42,088 nt of DNA from Mnemiopsis leidyi (lineage: Eukaryota; Ctenophora; Tentaculata; Lobata; Bolinopsidae), in the NCBI GenBank assembly GCA_000226015.1, contig JH154060.1:180132-222219 (forward strand), in the 5' to 3' direction. The position numbers and the translations under genes were made by a program. Below the pieces are notes generated by a model. The model searched no databases. It was not told where the DNA came from and saw only the letters and a program-made list of their open reading frames with translations. Within the stretch, counting starts at the first letter, position 1; the number at the start of each line of letters is the position of its first letter. Below are positions 1 to 15,200 of this stretch, in pieces.

Positions 1-4996
<4,996 letters not shown>

Positions 4997-5148
4997 TTAA
5001 AATTTACATATATAATCTCTAAGAAGTGCTATGTCTTGACACTGGTAAGTACAGGCAAATGTTAACATAGCTCTGTCAAGTTCCCAGTCAATTGAAACTT
5101 GAGACCATTCGTCCTCATCTGTATGTAGTGGTAGTGTAGTACTCAACC
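4997..5148 (-). CDS. Candidate exon with PB1-like acidic (OPCA) motif
   Basis: Read on the minus strand, a good polypyrimidine acceptor (CCCTTGCATCTTCTAG) opens a frame of about 50 codons ending in TAA; a weaker GTAAAT donor lies at 5007. The translation contains LPLHTDEDEW, then QVSIDWELDRAM. This resembles the beta3-OPCA segment of PB1 domains (as in p62, aPKC and TFG), where a D-E-D acidic turn is followed by a hydrophobic strand and an E-L-x-x-A helix start. A possible upstream piece at about 5387-5325 reads FKVALYKD, like the basic PB1 strand, but its phase does not join directly to this exon. The frame length alone is not significant, so the motif is the only real support. Confidence 0.25.
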
Positions 5149-5943
5149 CTAGAAGATGCAAGGGAAAAGGTCCTACTTCATTTAACAATCAGATGTCAAT
5201 AAGGTAGCAGCTGTAACAGCAGTAAGTGTTGCAGACGCCACGATAGTAATTATCTAGTTGTAACATTACGTCGATAATAGATTTGCAAAACTAGTTAGAT
5301 TGAAATTGGAAACGTTCCATTCACGTTGCCATGAATATGTCTGCAGTTTCGGAATCTTTGTAGAGCGCTACTTTGAATTTGTTTGACCTGGATTTAGAGA
5401 TATTGTTAAGCATCAAATCTGAATAACAAATCTCCGAAGAAAATGACATGTGCATCTAATTATCATTTAAGCTGCAGCTAGAGATATGATCAAACCAAAT
5501 TCGACTCTACCAGAATTTATAGAAATCCGAAAATAATCTGCACATGTCATTGTCCATCTTTATCCCCTGACTTCTAAGCAATGACCAGCATAATTCCATA
5601 ATTCTCCACGACAGTTTATCCTCATTTCGGACACCTTGGCCCCTAACGTCTGTCAACATCCACATTAGAGTCCAGCTTGTCGTTTGTCTGGGGAAGGGAG
5701 GGAACGTGAGTCGAAACGTGAGAGAGATAGCACCTGGTCTATTACCTTTATAAGGTACTAATCCATTGTCTCATACTCTAAGTAAGGGAACTCCCCCTAA
5801 AAACTCCTGATTCTGGCTAATTGGACCGTGCCACCGACCCTGGGGCCGGGCTACCACGCTCACTTTCTCCCACTTTAATGTGTCTTTCTGGTTGTGGGGC
5901 GCCTTTTTCCTCCGACATTTTCGTAAGTTTCTGGTTTGACTTT

Positions 5944-6028
5944 ATGGATATGAAAAAGATGTCATTTGTTAAGAAGATGAAGAGATTTTTGTGGAGGGGA
6001 AAGAATATTGCATCTTCAGATGATCTTC
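5944..6028 (+). CDS. Gene 1, first coding exon A (basic N-terminus)
   Basis: This is the proposed 5' exon of a small coiled-coil gene. From ATG 5944 it encodes about 28 residues beginning MDMKKMSFVKKMKRFLWRGK, strongly basic with interspersed hydrophobics, so it could be amphipathic and membrane- or nucleic-acid-binding. It ends in the donor C|GTAAGT at 6029, phase 1. Joining to the common exon at 17173 restores a proline codon and continues S-P-M-I-K-E-Q in frame. The frame stays open upstream to an ATG at 5878, which would add 22 residues; I chose 5944 because the sequence composition changes there, but either start is possible. On the opposite strand a 33-codon ATG frame (5918-5817) overlaps the region upstream. 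The protein is not recognised. Whether this exon reaches 17173 directly (an 11-kb intron) or through 7181-7243 needs transcript data. Confidence 0.5.
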
Positions 6029-7180
6029 GTAAGTAAATTATATTTCCTGAGCAAGTTCCTTGAATCGACATTTTGGTGCAAAAAGGAAGTTTCTGTTTTG
6101 AATGTTGCCAACTCAGGCTAAATGCTTCTTAAAAACTTTAAATATACCCATTACAACACTATTTGATCATGATGATCACAGTTCATTTAGGAATTGGGGC
6201 CTTTTAAGCAAAGTTTGCTCATCACGCTTGCATGGCTTGCAATATTAGACAGATGATTTAAAATTAACGACAATTTCTTACCAAGACTTGAAAACTTAAA
6301 TCCGAGCTCATATTTTCATTTCAGATATGAAAATTTTAAACATTCCTGCAGATTATGTAAAGTGAACCATTATGTGCTAGTTCAGGTATATTACATTTCT
6401 CATCTGGGTCATTGTCACACGGTTATTATAGAAAATCAAATGTCTTCCCACCACGACCACCAGAACAAATCTCCAAGTTAGAACTATGTTACTATTAGTG
6501 AGACTCTGACTTAGAGACAATACTTAATTCCGTCAATAAGTTATGCTCCACTGAGTTTAGTGTGCAACACTTTCAGTATTTCTCCACGTCTAACATGTAA
6601 CGTTACAGCTGTAATTGGTGGTGAAGGTTACCTATGTGTTACATCTAGGGTGGTGACACGATTTGTTTGCAATTTGGTGAAGGCAGGTTTAGGTGGGCAA
6701 GTTTTAGTTGAGTAAGCTCTGTCAGTGTCTCTATATCTATAGTCTCTAGCTATATCTCTAGTTAAGTCTCTCTAGCTGACTAGCTATCATCCCTGTCTGG
6801 GGTCTTGGGGAGACTTTAACTTTGTTCTCCCATTGTCGTGTTTAGTTGCAGGATTTTTTGAAGTTTTAATGTTGAAGCTACCGCTACATTTTCATCCCAC
6901 TGCAGGATTGCACTACTTGACAATAATTCTAGATTTCCGAGGTCACGTGACACATCGGAACATATGCCCTGAAGATAATGACACTTCCTAACTACTACCA
7001 CCTCGTCTTCATGTGATATCTGTAAATTTAGAACAATATTCACGTTCTACAATGTTCCACAATAATACGGTTTATTATTAGTACCGTTAACATCAGGCAG
7101 TATACAAGTAGATAGCAGCTATTTACCGCCGCGTGAGTGCTGCTTATTTAGGGAATATTTTACTTCTGTTCTTTGTTCAG
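6029..7180 (+). other. Gene 1 intron; lone GTCACGTGAC site
   Basis: This is the proposed intron between exons A and B. It holds one perfect GTCACGTGAC palindrome at 6942-6951 and a run of CTCTAGCTATATCTCTAG-like degenerate repeats near 6730-6785. I see no exon in it on either strand that I would defend. Confidence 0.4.
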
Positions 7181-7243
7181 TGCTGCTCAGTTTTATCATG
7201 TCGAAGTTTCTTGCCACGGATCTGTTATCTCACAAATCTCTGG
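7181..7243 (+). CDS. Gene 1, exon B (symmetric cassette or alternative first exon)
   Basis: A strong acceptor (CTTCTGTTCTTTGTTCAG, ending 7180) and a consensus donor (G|GTAAGT at 7244) bracket 63 bp. It reads in frame as LLSFIMSKFLATDLLSHKSL when entered in phase 1, and leaves in phase 1, so the exon can be included or skipped without changing frame. It also contains ATG 7198, from which MSKFLATDLLSHKSL could begin a separate isoform. Joined to 17173 it restores an alanine codon (HKSL-A-SPMIKEQ). The strong polypyrimidine tract favours an internal cassette; the internal ATG leaves alternative transcription start open. The segment is hydrophobic and contrasts with the basic exon A. Confidence 0.45.
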
Positions 7244-7455
7244 GTAAGTGTGAAGGTTATGTGAAGTGTATGGGTAATGCCTGTAAGCCTTGAAGATGGT
7301 CCGTCAAGCTTTAATCACCTAATCGTCCACTACATGGCTTCACATGTATCGATCTACTGGGGTCGGTCCAGAGCTTAGCTTATAATTGTGATTGGTACAG
7401 GTGGAACACTTTCTGTTTTCTTATCTGGTAACGTCAGGAAGACAGTAGGGAACAA

Positions 7456-7502
7456 CCAATAGCAGCTCGGTGGTGAAGTCACGTGATTACCACATGACCA
7501 AC
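7456..7502 (+). promoter_or_regulatory. CCAAT / E-box module A
   Basis: CCAAT at 7456, CACGTG at 7480 (within GTCACGTGAT), CACATG at 7491 and a degenerate CCAAC at 7498. The CCAAT-to-E-box step is 24 bp and the E-box-to-CCAAC step is 18 bp, which matches the geometry of modules near 27.5, 29.7 and 39.3 kb. It lies between gene 1 exon B and the candidate exon C, so it could serve an internal promoter. The factors (NF-Y on CCAAT, a bHLH-Zip protein on CACGTG) are inferred from known binding preferences. Confidence 0.5.
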
Positions 7503-8345
7503 ACATTAACCTCCCATCTCAGGGATTAAAGAACGCCTGGTGTGAACTACTTTGTTCCGTAATACAGCGGGGTTTGGCTTCTCTTTGAACCCGATTGAAT
7601 TCCGCAAATTCCTATAAAATGATTCAAATGTTAGAAGGTAGACCTCTAGCAGCAAACAGTTTGCAATTCGGTGATTTCATCAGTTGGTTTTATGCATGAC
7701 CCTGGTATTCAATGGGAATTTCGGTTTTGAAATTTACGTTTGACATAAAAAGTAGCGCTTTTGTCCTGAACTTCCGATTTTTCGTTTTATAATTTAAGAT
7801 TAATGTGCACCTAGATCGTTAAAAGAGCGCGTGACCCTTTAAAACCTCCGGCAACTCTATTATGAAGATGCGGAGTAACCCAAGTAAAGAACTCCGTCTC
7901 AAGTGAGGTAGTTGTACAGAACCAAGGTATCGAGTTTACTCAGGCACTTCTGGTTGTTACAGTGCATCATGAGATTGTAACTCATTGTTCAACGTTATTA
8001 GCACACATATATATATACCTAGATCCTTGTCCGGCACGTCTTGTGACTGGTCCGGGACCGTGTCGAGGAGGTACGTGTTCTAGAACAAGATAGATTATCT
8101 GACTTGCAGGTGCATATCCAATATTCTGATATGAATGTTGAGGATTATCATTCACGTTCGATAATGGAGTAATTGCCGGCTGGTAGGTGGACCTGTTATC
8201 TTGCTGCGTTTCACGGGAAGACCTAGTCTTGTGTAAATAGAGTTCTGGGGGGTGACTGTGACGGGTAAATATTTGAAACGTTTTATGGGCAGACCGTGTC
8301 AAAGTGAGAATCCCTCCTCAGCTTCAGGCTGCTTTTTAAACAAAG

Positions 8346-8442
8346 ATGTGTCGAAAATTTGCTAGACATGGCCCACAAATAAACGACGAGAAAATTACAA
8401 GATATCTGAGAAATGGGATCTCAGTTAGGAATTTCTGGCCGG
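8346..8442 (+). CDS. Gene 1, candidate alternative first exon C
   Basis: From ATG 8346, preceded in frame by a stop at 8337, a 32-codon frame begins MCRKFARHGPQINDEKITRY and reaches a G|GTAAAT donor at 8443 in phase 1. Splicing to 17173 would restore an alanine codon and enter the coiled-coil body in frame. The upstream in-frame stop rules out an internal exon, so if real this is a third alternative N-terminus. It shares a basic character with exon A but no sequence similarity. Phase agreement alone has a one-in-three chance, and the donor is weaker than those of exons A and B. Confidence 0.3.
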
Positions 8443-8881
8443 GTAAATTTAGTTTCTTAGAGGTGCATTTTATGGGTCTTCTGAGCTTGAGTTGCTAGGT
8501 TTGATCACGAGTTATGTTCTGTTCGGGCTTCTTCTTTACTCCAACTGCCGCTAACTCAAGCCAGGAAGCTATCGAGAAAACTAATTGAATGTGTAGTGGA
8601 AGAAGCCATTTCTTGAAGTTTGAGTATTTAGCTGCGAGATATTTCATATATTTGTAGTGAAATCAGCCAGCAGCCTTACACGGTGATAAGTTGGACAGTA
8701 TCTTCTATTAGCATGCACATTACCTGTACACATTAGATAAACCTAATGAGCAAGAAGTGCAGCACAGAGCACTTACGTCAATTGTAAGTCACACAATCAA
8801 ACTGTTAACTGTCGCCCTAGCGACAGTCCCCTATCGAGGTTACAGACACAAGTGTTATTACATCTATTTAGTGGTTCAGAC
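8443..8881. other. Gene 1 intron, no feature of its own
   Basis: I see no coding segment I can support. A short frame from ATG 8746 (MSKKCSTEHLRQ) runs into GTAAGT at 8774, but in phase 2, so it cannot splice to the common exon of gene 1. Confidence 0.4.
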
Positions 8882-8947
8882 CACGTGGCGTGTCAACTTG
8901 TCACGTGATTTGACAGTTCTGCACGTGCAACTTCAATATTACACATG
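8882..8947. promoter_or_regulatory. Four E-boxes at exact 20-bp intervals
   Basis: CACGTG occurs at 8882, 8902 and 8922, followed by CACATG at 8942. The step is exactly 20 bp each time, close to two turns of B-DNA, so the sites face the same side of the helix. The sequence between boxes is not repeated, so this is not a tandem duplication. Its likely role is cooperative binding of bHLH-Zip dimers in an enhancer or promoter inside the long gene 1 intron. Confidence 0.6.
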
Positions 8948-10562
8948 TTTCAAGGCCGCGCTGTGTTTCCCGAAGTTTCGGTGCTGATATCATCGTTTCT
9001 CAGTCCATCATTATCGGTCGTTACGTCGAGTATTTCACATTTTTGGTAATTTGGTTGTGTCCTTTGTGCTGCATTTATTCCCAGCATATGCCGGCGTTTA
9101 CCATATACCCAGCCTTTTCCAACCTTAAACTTTTTAGCTTTTCCACTCCTCCGATCCCCAGCACTTATTTGTATCTAGATTTCCTCCGCACCAAAACAAG
9201 ACAAAGATCTTGCTGATAACTGCACGACTCACCATGTCAACATATTTGGCTACATTCGCCAATTGTCTATTTTTAGAAGCATCCCATTCCGCCACTTCTC
9301 AAATCCACAGTGGTTCTAATATCTTTCCTGTTTCGTTGCTAACCACATTAATTAGAAGGTCGGGTCTGGAAACAATGGAAATATGTGGAGCTGTGAAGGT
9401 GCCTGTTGTCAGGTCCAACATGGCTGAGTGCCAAGTGGTGTTTGCCCCCATATTCCGGTACTCTAGATGATATCATTGTAACACTTCTCGGAGATAACTC
9501 AGTCCTCAAATCAGTCTGATCATACTGGAACCTGATTTCGTCTTGTCAGTTGATCTAGATTTCGGTTTTTTGTGTTCTTTGTTAACTTCGTATCTCCAGT
9601 CTATGAGCTCTTGATCTGATTGCAATGATATGAGTAGTGAGATATCGGATACCTGATACATAGGCCGATCTAGCTGCCAGATGTTCGGACCTGCCCCAGA
9701 TATCTAGATAGACTAACTCTAATGTTCATTAGTGCTCCTTTTCTTCAACCATTTCTGGCTTCTTCACTTTGAATTACTCTGATCTACTCTGGTCATTGAT
9801 CCTCGCCCCTTCCAGAATACCTTTATTCCAACATAAAGGATCTAAGCTAAGTTGTTTTCCTATCGAATTTCAGCCTATGTTTTGTTTCCTGACCTGTCCT
9901 TTTCCCCTAAACGTTCGATTATTGATTAAATTCTGCACTTTAGCTGGAGATTGTGTCAAGTTTGATTATCAAGTTGTCGGAATCTTCTTTGAAATATCCT
10001 GAAGTTTTGAAGTTTTATAACTTAACAGAAAAGTTTCCCATATTAACTTTCTGTTTAATGCTTATCTAAAACTGCAATTTGTAACTACGTATTACTAATC
10101 CGCCCTCTCCAACGTTACTTTCCCTTATGATCTGCACTACCCTACCCTAAGTTCTCCACGTAAGCAGCCATTTTCAAGTAAACAGTCCACGTTTCCTTGG
10201 AGTAATCGTTCCTCGAAATTACTGTTTAAAAAGTCTTGACTTAAACTGCTCCCTCCTAAATACTCAAATAATTTAGAGAGTTCATCATGAGTAAATGAGA
10301 TTTAGTGATCGTTATTAAAACTTTCCGAACAAACTCAAATGACCTGAATCATTCCCACGGTCCTGACCTTGTCAACCATGCTCCATATTACACTTTACAC
10401 ATTGGGAATTAAAAAACTTTAAGAATTTACATCCGACCACATTCCCCCTTGGATGACCAAACTAAAATATTTCTTGCTATCCGGAGATATTCGAAATTTA
10501 TCAAAGAATTTGAGTACAATTCCTTCATGGAAACCAGTCCCATATCACACCCCAGTATCACA
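8948..10562. other. Gene 1 intron, no recognisable feature
   Basis: Open frames here (for example 9210-9470 and 9769-10002) are of chance length, lack ATG plus splice support and have no recognisable motif. I see no repeats or regulatory clusters of note. Confidence 0.4.
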
Positions 10563-11068
10563 GTGCGGATATCGGATAGTCGTACAAACAGTTCTGTCCG
10601 GTGAAACTGTGCAGATATCAGATAGTCGTACAAACAGTTCTGTCCAGTGAAACGGTGCAGATATCAGATAGTCGTACAAACAGTTCTGTCCTGTGAAACT
10701 GTGCAGATATCAGATAGTCGTACAAACAGTTCTGTCCGTTGAAACTGTGCAGATATCAGATAGTCGTACAAACAGTTCTGTCCTGTGAAACTGTGCTGAT
10801 ATCAGATAGTGGTACAAACAGTTCTGTCCGGTGAAACTGTGCAGATATCAGATAGTCATACAAACAGTTCTATCGGGTAAAACTGTGCAGATGTCAGATA
10901 GTCGTACAAACAGTTCTATCCTGTGAAACTGTGCAGATATCAGATAGTCGTACAAACAGTTCTGTCCTGTGAAACTGTGCAGATGTCAGATAGTCGTCCA
11001 AACAGTTCTGTCCGGTAAAGCTGTGCAGATATCAGATAGTCGTACAAACAGTTCTGTCCTGTGAAGCT
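10563..11068. repeat. 46-bp minisatellite, 11 indel-free copies
   Basis: Eleven consecutive 46-bp units begin with GTGCAGATATCAGATAGTCG and continue with TACAAACAGTTCTGTCC. They differ only by scattered substitutions, with no insertion or deletion across 506 bp. Because 46 is not a multiple of three, the array cannot encode a repeated peptide. Each unit holds ACAGTT and AACTGT about 12 bases apart, so a small hairpin per unit is possible. It lies within the long intron assigned to gene 1. Copy number is probably polymorphic. Confidence 0.97.
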
Positions 11069-11244
11069 GTGGCCACTAACCATGTCCTATAAACGGTCCT
11101 TCCTCAAACTTCACATGTTATTCCTGCTTGACAACGTCACTATTTCCATAACAAGCCCGACAAATACTGATATCTCACTTGTTCTCCGTACATGAGATAT
11201 AATTGTGAACATCGTCAATGGTATGTAGTTCAACACGCTCTGAT

Positions 11245-11371
11245 CACGTGACCGGTGACGGTCAGTACCACGCTAGTACCACACTTACAAACACGTGTAG
11301 TTCCGGATATATATCCGGTTTTAGCTGGCAATGTGGGACACACATCAGGACGAAATATCATACTGCACGTG
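11245..11371. promoter_or_regulatory. E-box trio around a 16-bp palindrome
   Basis: CACGTG occurs at 11245 (TCACGTGACC), 11292 (ACACGTGTAG) and 11366. Between the last two lies the perfect 16-bp palindrome CCGGATATATATCCGG at 11303-11318, which presents two inverted CCGGAT half-sites similar to ETS-type GGA(A/T) cores. Spacing of the E-boxes (47 and 74 bp) does not follow the regular 20-21 or 41 bp steps seen elsewhere in the window. It may be part of a composite intronic enhancer. Confidence 0.4.
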
Positions 11372-11472
11372 TGTCCCTGACCGTGAGAATAGAACGTTTC
11401 TGGTATACCTGCTCAGTCCGCTAACTTTCCGGAGTCCTGCACAGTCCTGTGTGAGCACCCCCTGCTGAGATG

Positions 11473-11539
11473 ATTGGATTGTTAGGTCACGTGACAAGGT
11501 TTGTTCTTGTCATGTGACTGGATGGAGTGTCCTGATTGG
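11473..11539 (-). promoter_or_regulatory. CCAAT / E-box module C (reverse orientation)
   Basis: Read on the minus strand: CCAAT (ATTGG at 11535-11539), then the E-box variant CATGTG (11511-11516) 23 bp later, then CACGTG within GTCACGTGAC (11488-11493), then a second CCAAT (ATTGG at 11473-11477) 16 bp on. The CCAAT-to-E-box step of 23 bp matches the plus-strand modules. Two further CACGTG sites follow at 11722 and 11755. Confidence 0.5.
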
Positions 11540-12098
11540 CTCTCCAGAACTTTCCTCCTGCCCTGCCTATCGTCAGCTGTTATCAAATTGTATAGATCAT
11601 TGTAAAATTGCGATCCGTGGAAAGTTTCAGCTCTAGTTGAGTAGTTGCACAGATGACCAGCTTGACATTGCAGTACGTTGAATATCGATTTCACTTGCTC
11701 TGACATGAACAATTCCCAGTTCACGTGGAATTCTCAAGTCGTGTGTTATGTGAGCACGTGCACAGCTGATTAACTTTGCCACGTTTCTATTTCGTTCTCG
11801 TCTCACGGAGATTACCTTACTTCTTGTAACTTGTCCGATACGTGGCGTTGTGCTCGCAGATCAATTAAAAACTTGACGCTCTTCGAAACATCTACCTCTC
11901 TTTAACTGCGTCATCTGCTTCAGGCACCAAAATTCAGGATTGCTTGGTCGATAGTAAATTGGAAAACCCTTACATTGCACTAATTGTACTCTAGGCCAAT
12001 ACAGACCACTGATATGCAACTATTTTCTGCTCTTGACTAAGTGTCACTTCTGTTTTTCTCCAAACCTCACTTCCCCTTTTCTCTTGCCTGTTTTACAG
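11540..12098. other. Gene 1 intron with two E-boxes
   Basis: CACGTG sites lie at 11722-11727 and 11755-11760, 33 bp apart. A long polypyrimidine-rich stretch (12040-12098) leads into the acceptor of the candidate exon at 12099. I see nothing else. Confidence 0.4.
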
Positions 12099-12286
12099 GA
12101 TTTTCATTTACATCCGCATTTTCTCCCTCTCCAAATTCTCCACCGTATCCTCCTGACACCCAATCAAGACCGCAGTTGATGGTAGATTTATCCCAGACTC
12201 AGAGACTGTGCTTCCTTGTTATGCTCAACGGAGCTAAACCTTCAAACTGCTTCCCAGAAAGGTCCAGGTCCCACGTTGGTGTAAAG
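12099..12286 (+). CDS. Candidate proline-rich exon
   Basis: A very good acceptor (TCTCTTGCCTGTTTTACAG, with pyrimidines back to about 12040) opens a frame that continues 62 codons to an AAAG|GTAGTG donor, the same donor sequence used by gene 2 exon 3. The frame reads SFTSAFSPSPNSPPYPPD, then an amphipathic LSQTQRLCFLVML stretch. It enters in phase 1, so it could follow exon A, B or C of gene 1, and leaves in phase 0, so it could join exon 17869-17946 while skipping 17173-17348. No homolog is recognised. An exon of another gene or a fortuitous frame are both possible. Confidence 0.3.
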
Positions 12287-15200
12287 GTAGTGGTTTATTG
12301 CCGTGTCTCCTGTCTTCTCCAGTGTTCTTACTAGACTGTAGGTTAAGACAAACCTAAATAGGTGATATGAGTACAATCAAGTAGTCAGTACTAGCATGAC
12401 TAGGTTACTACTAGCCTGTAGTCTTAGTGGGAAGGTGGTTATATGTAGTATTCTGTATAACAGGAACACAGGTTTCTGGAATGTGGATTATGTGGTTTGT
12501 ACTGTGCCGGATATGGTTGTAGACAGAGACTTTAATTACCCGCCCTGTTTCCTCCAAGTTTGATCAATAGGGCTCGTTTCCTTATCTGCTAGATTTGACG
12601 TTCCCAGATTTTGACACTTCCACACTCGCACAGGTTTTATGTTGCACACATACTTCCTGCTGTCTGCACTGACTTGAACTGGGAGTATTGTTTTTAGTGG
12701 TTGACAGGAGTTAGAGACGTTATCTTTTTTTTGTCTGTTTTTGTCAGCCGATATTTTCTAAACGCCCTACTTGATATCCAGCCTTAATTAAGATAATGTG
12801 CAGTTTTTCCATGCGTAGTTTTACAAGCGCACATTCCTTTAATCCATTGTTGTGTCCCATTACCATAGTCTCGTCCAAACAAGAAGACAGACTCAAATCT
12901 CTCCTGAAAGTTCCCAGCTTGGTCGGCACTGCCCCGATGAAGCACTCTTAATGTCCAACTTCAAATATACGATGAGGCGACCACAAACTCTCATTAAATT
13001 CAGCTAGACACTCTTTCTATTGTGAACGTGCGAAATTTCGTCTGGGATGGCAGTTACTTGACTCGCTGAGAAGTTTTATCTTGGAGTTAAACGATTAATG
13101 ATCAAAGATTTTCTTAATCTAAGGTCACCCTTGACCTATGATTTACTTTATACTCGTCTTAGTTTCTTATCGATCTAGCAAATTTATTAAATTCGAAGGT
13201 GGTTGTTAAGTCTAAAGATCTTGTGACTCAAAAAGTTAGACATGTGATACTTTTAATCGTTCCAAAGATCGAACCTCAAATTTTCTGGCTCAAAATAAAA
13301 ATTTACCATAAAATACGTCTTGATTTCTACGCCTTCGTATTGAAACTTGCTTAACTTGGCCTTATTATTTATTATTTAGGATAACTGTCGCTAATCTTGG
13401 TGGATAAGGTTCCCTTCTATTTTATATACAATTCAAGGTAAGAGAGGCCAGTGTTTTCTGTCTGAGGGAGTGTTTATTGTCTCATTCAGCACGACAACCT
13501 AGTCATACCTCCAGTGTCCAGACCTAAGGTTTCTCACCATCTAGCTCTGTCTCTCATCATGGTCTCTCATCACCATCTAGGTCGTGCCTGAAGGTCCAAC
13601 CAATTAGGAAGTCCCAGGATCCAGAGTCTGACACTCACTTAGAATATCGACAGTGCGGTTTTGGTAGCCAACTTCTTCATCACAACTCCACCAGAACCAG
13701 AAGAATCACGATCAGATCCCATCAGAGTCAAAATGTCTAGATCTAGCGATCCAGGTTGCCATGTTCTTGCCCTAGCCAGGTCCTTCACCTCCTGATCTAA
13801 TTACCGGCTTATCGTTATCGAATTGTTCCGGCCAGGCAGCCCCGCTCCTCTGGGTTATCTCTCACAACACGCCTTTAAAAAGTTAGTAGGGGAACCTGGG
13901 GATTTCCTCTTCTTTTCATTAAATATCTATTGGATTCCCCTTTCAATTGGTAGTTGTAATTTTGAATAGCACTAAAGATGGATGACACCTCATCTTCATC
14001 AAATACTTGACATCCTGCCAAAAAAGAAACTTAGTTGTCATGGTAACTGTGCTGGGGCTCTGATCATTTTTTCAATTCTGTGTTTCGTTTATGTCGCAAA
14101 ATAATTCAATATTTAATTACGAATGCCGATCGCATGCATAATCATTATGAAGGATGACCCAGGTCATTTGTTTGCCTTTAAAAGTTGGACTTGCTGCTTC
14201 ATGTCCGATGTTTGCCAGTTTAGACACCTCATTTTAGACTCCTCAAATCTAATTTTTAGGTGTGCCCTACACCTGCACCAGTTCAATTAGTCATTGAAGC
14301 CTTTCCTGCCACATTCACAATCAGTATCGACTTTAATAAAGTATTGTGCAGATTCGGTATCGTTAATTTTTTCAAACTCAAAGAGTCAAAGGGTTGCTGC
14401 ATTTTAAAATTGTTGACACATTAACAAGTCCTGCTTGACAAGCGAGCTGTTTCGTTCCATTAAAATTAGGGTAAACTACTGAAGATCCTTTGTGTCATTA
14501 ACGAAACTGATCACGTGATATTTGTGCCACGTGACAAGGCTGGTGGACTGATGTTTCTGCTGATCCGGTATCGCATTGCTGGCTGGAGATAGTATCTCTC
14601 TTGTAGTTGTTTATTGTGTGGTATCCAGTTTCACAACACTTCACCTGTGTTGTGTTATAAAAGTTGTATTTATATGTCACAATGTTAATGTTGTGGTTAT
14701 GACGAAGTTTATTTGATTGGTTGAAGTTCCACCTTGTTTTATATGTTAGAGTTACACTCCTCGTATTAAAACTGTTTAAAAAGATTGTATTATACCACAT
14801 GTTCTACAAACGCTTCTTCCTCACGTGTAGTGGAGACACGGCCGCCGTGTGAATTTCACTCCTTCATCAGCCGCATTGTAAACACCACCAACTGGAAGTC
14901 GTCCTTAAATGATTAGTTGTTTAAATCTTTCTAGGACGGCAACAAATGCTTCCTCGGTCTGTGCTCTGTCTCAAATGCGTGACTAAACTTGATGTTTATC
15001 AAGTAGCTAACTCCTGAGCGTAATATGCAGGTTTTATTGAATTTCGGGCGAAGTCGCAAAAACACTGTCAACGAAGCTCAAGCCTTGTCCGCCTTAATTT
15101 TAATAGCGTTTTTTAGACACACTTTGTTAATGTATCTGATACAGCTATTGGTATAAATTTCCCAATAAGTGCGCGATAAAGGCGCGATATACCCCTCCGT

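Noticed and set aside
8746-8773. Fourth alternative first exon of gene 1 (MSKKCSTEHLRQ before GTAAGT)
   Set aside because: It ends in phase 2, incompatible with the phase-1 acceptor at 17173, and no phase-2 partner exon is convincing.
10563-11068. CRISPR array
   Set aside because: The 46-bp units are contiguous with no unique spacers, and the setting is eukaryotic. It is a minisatellite.
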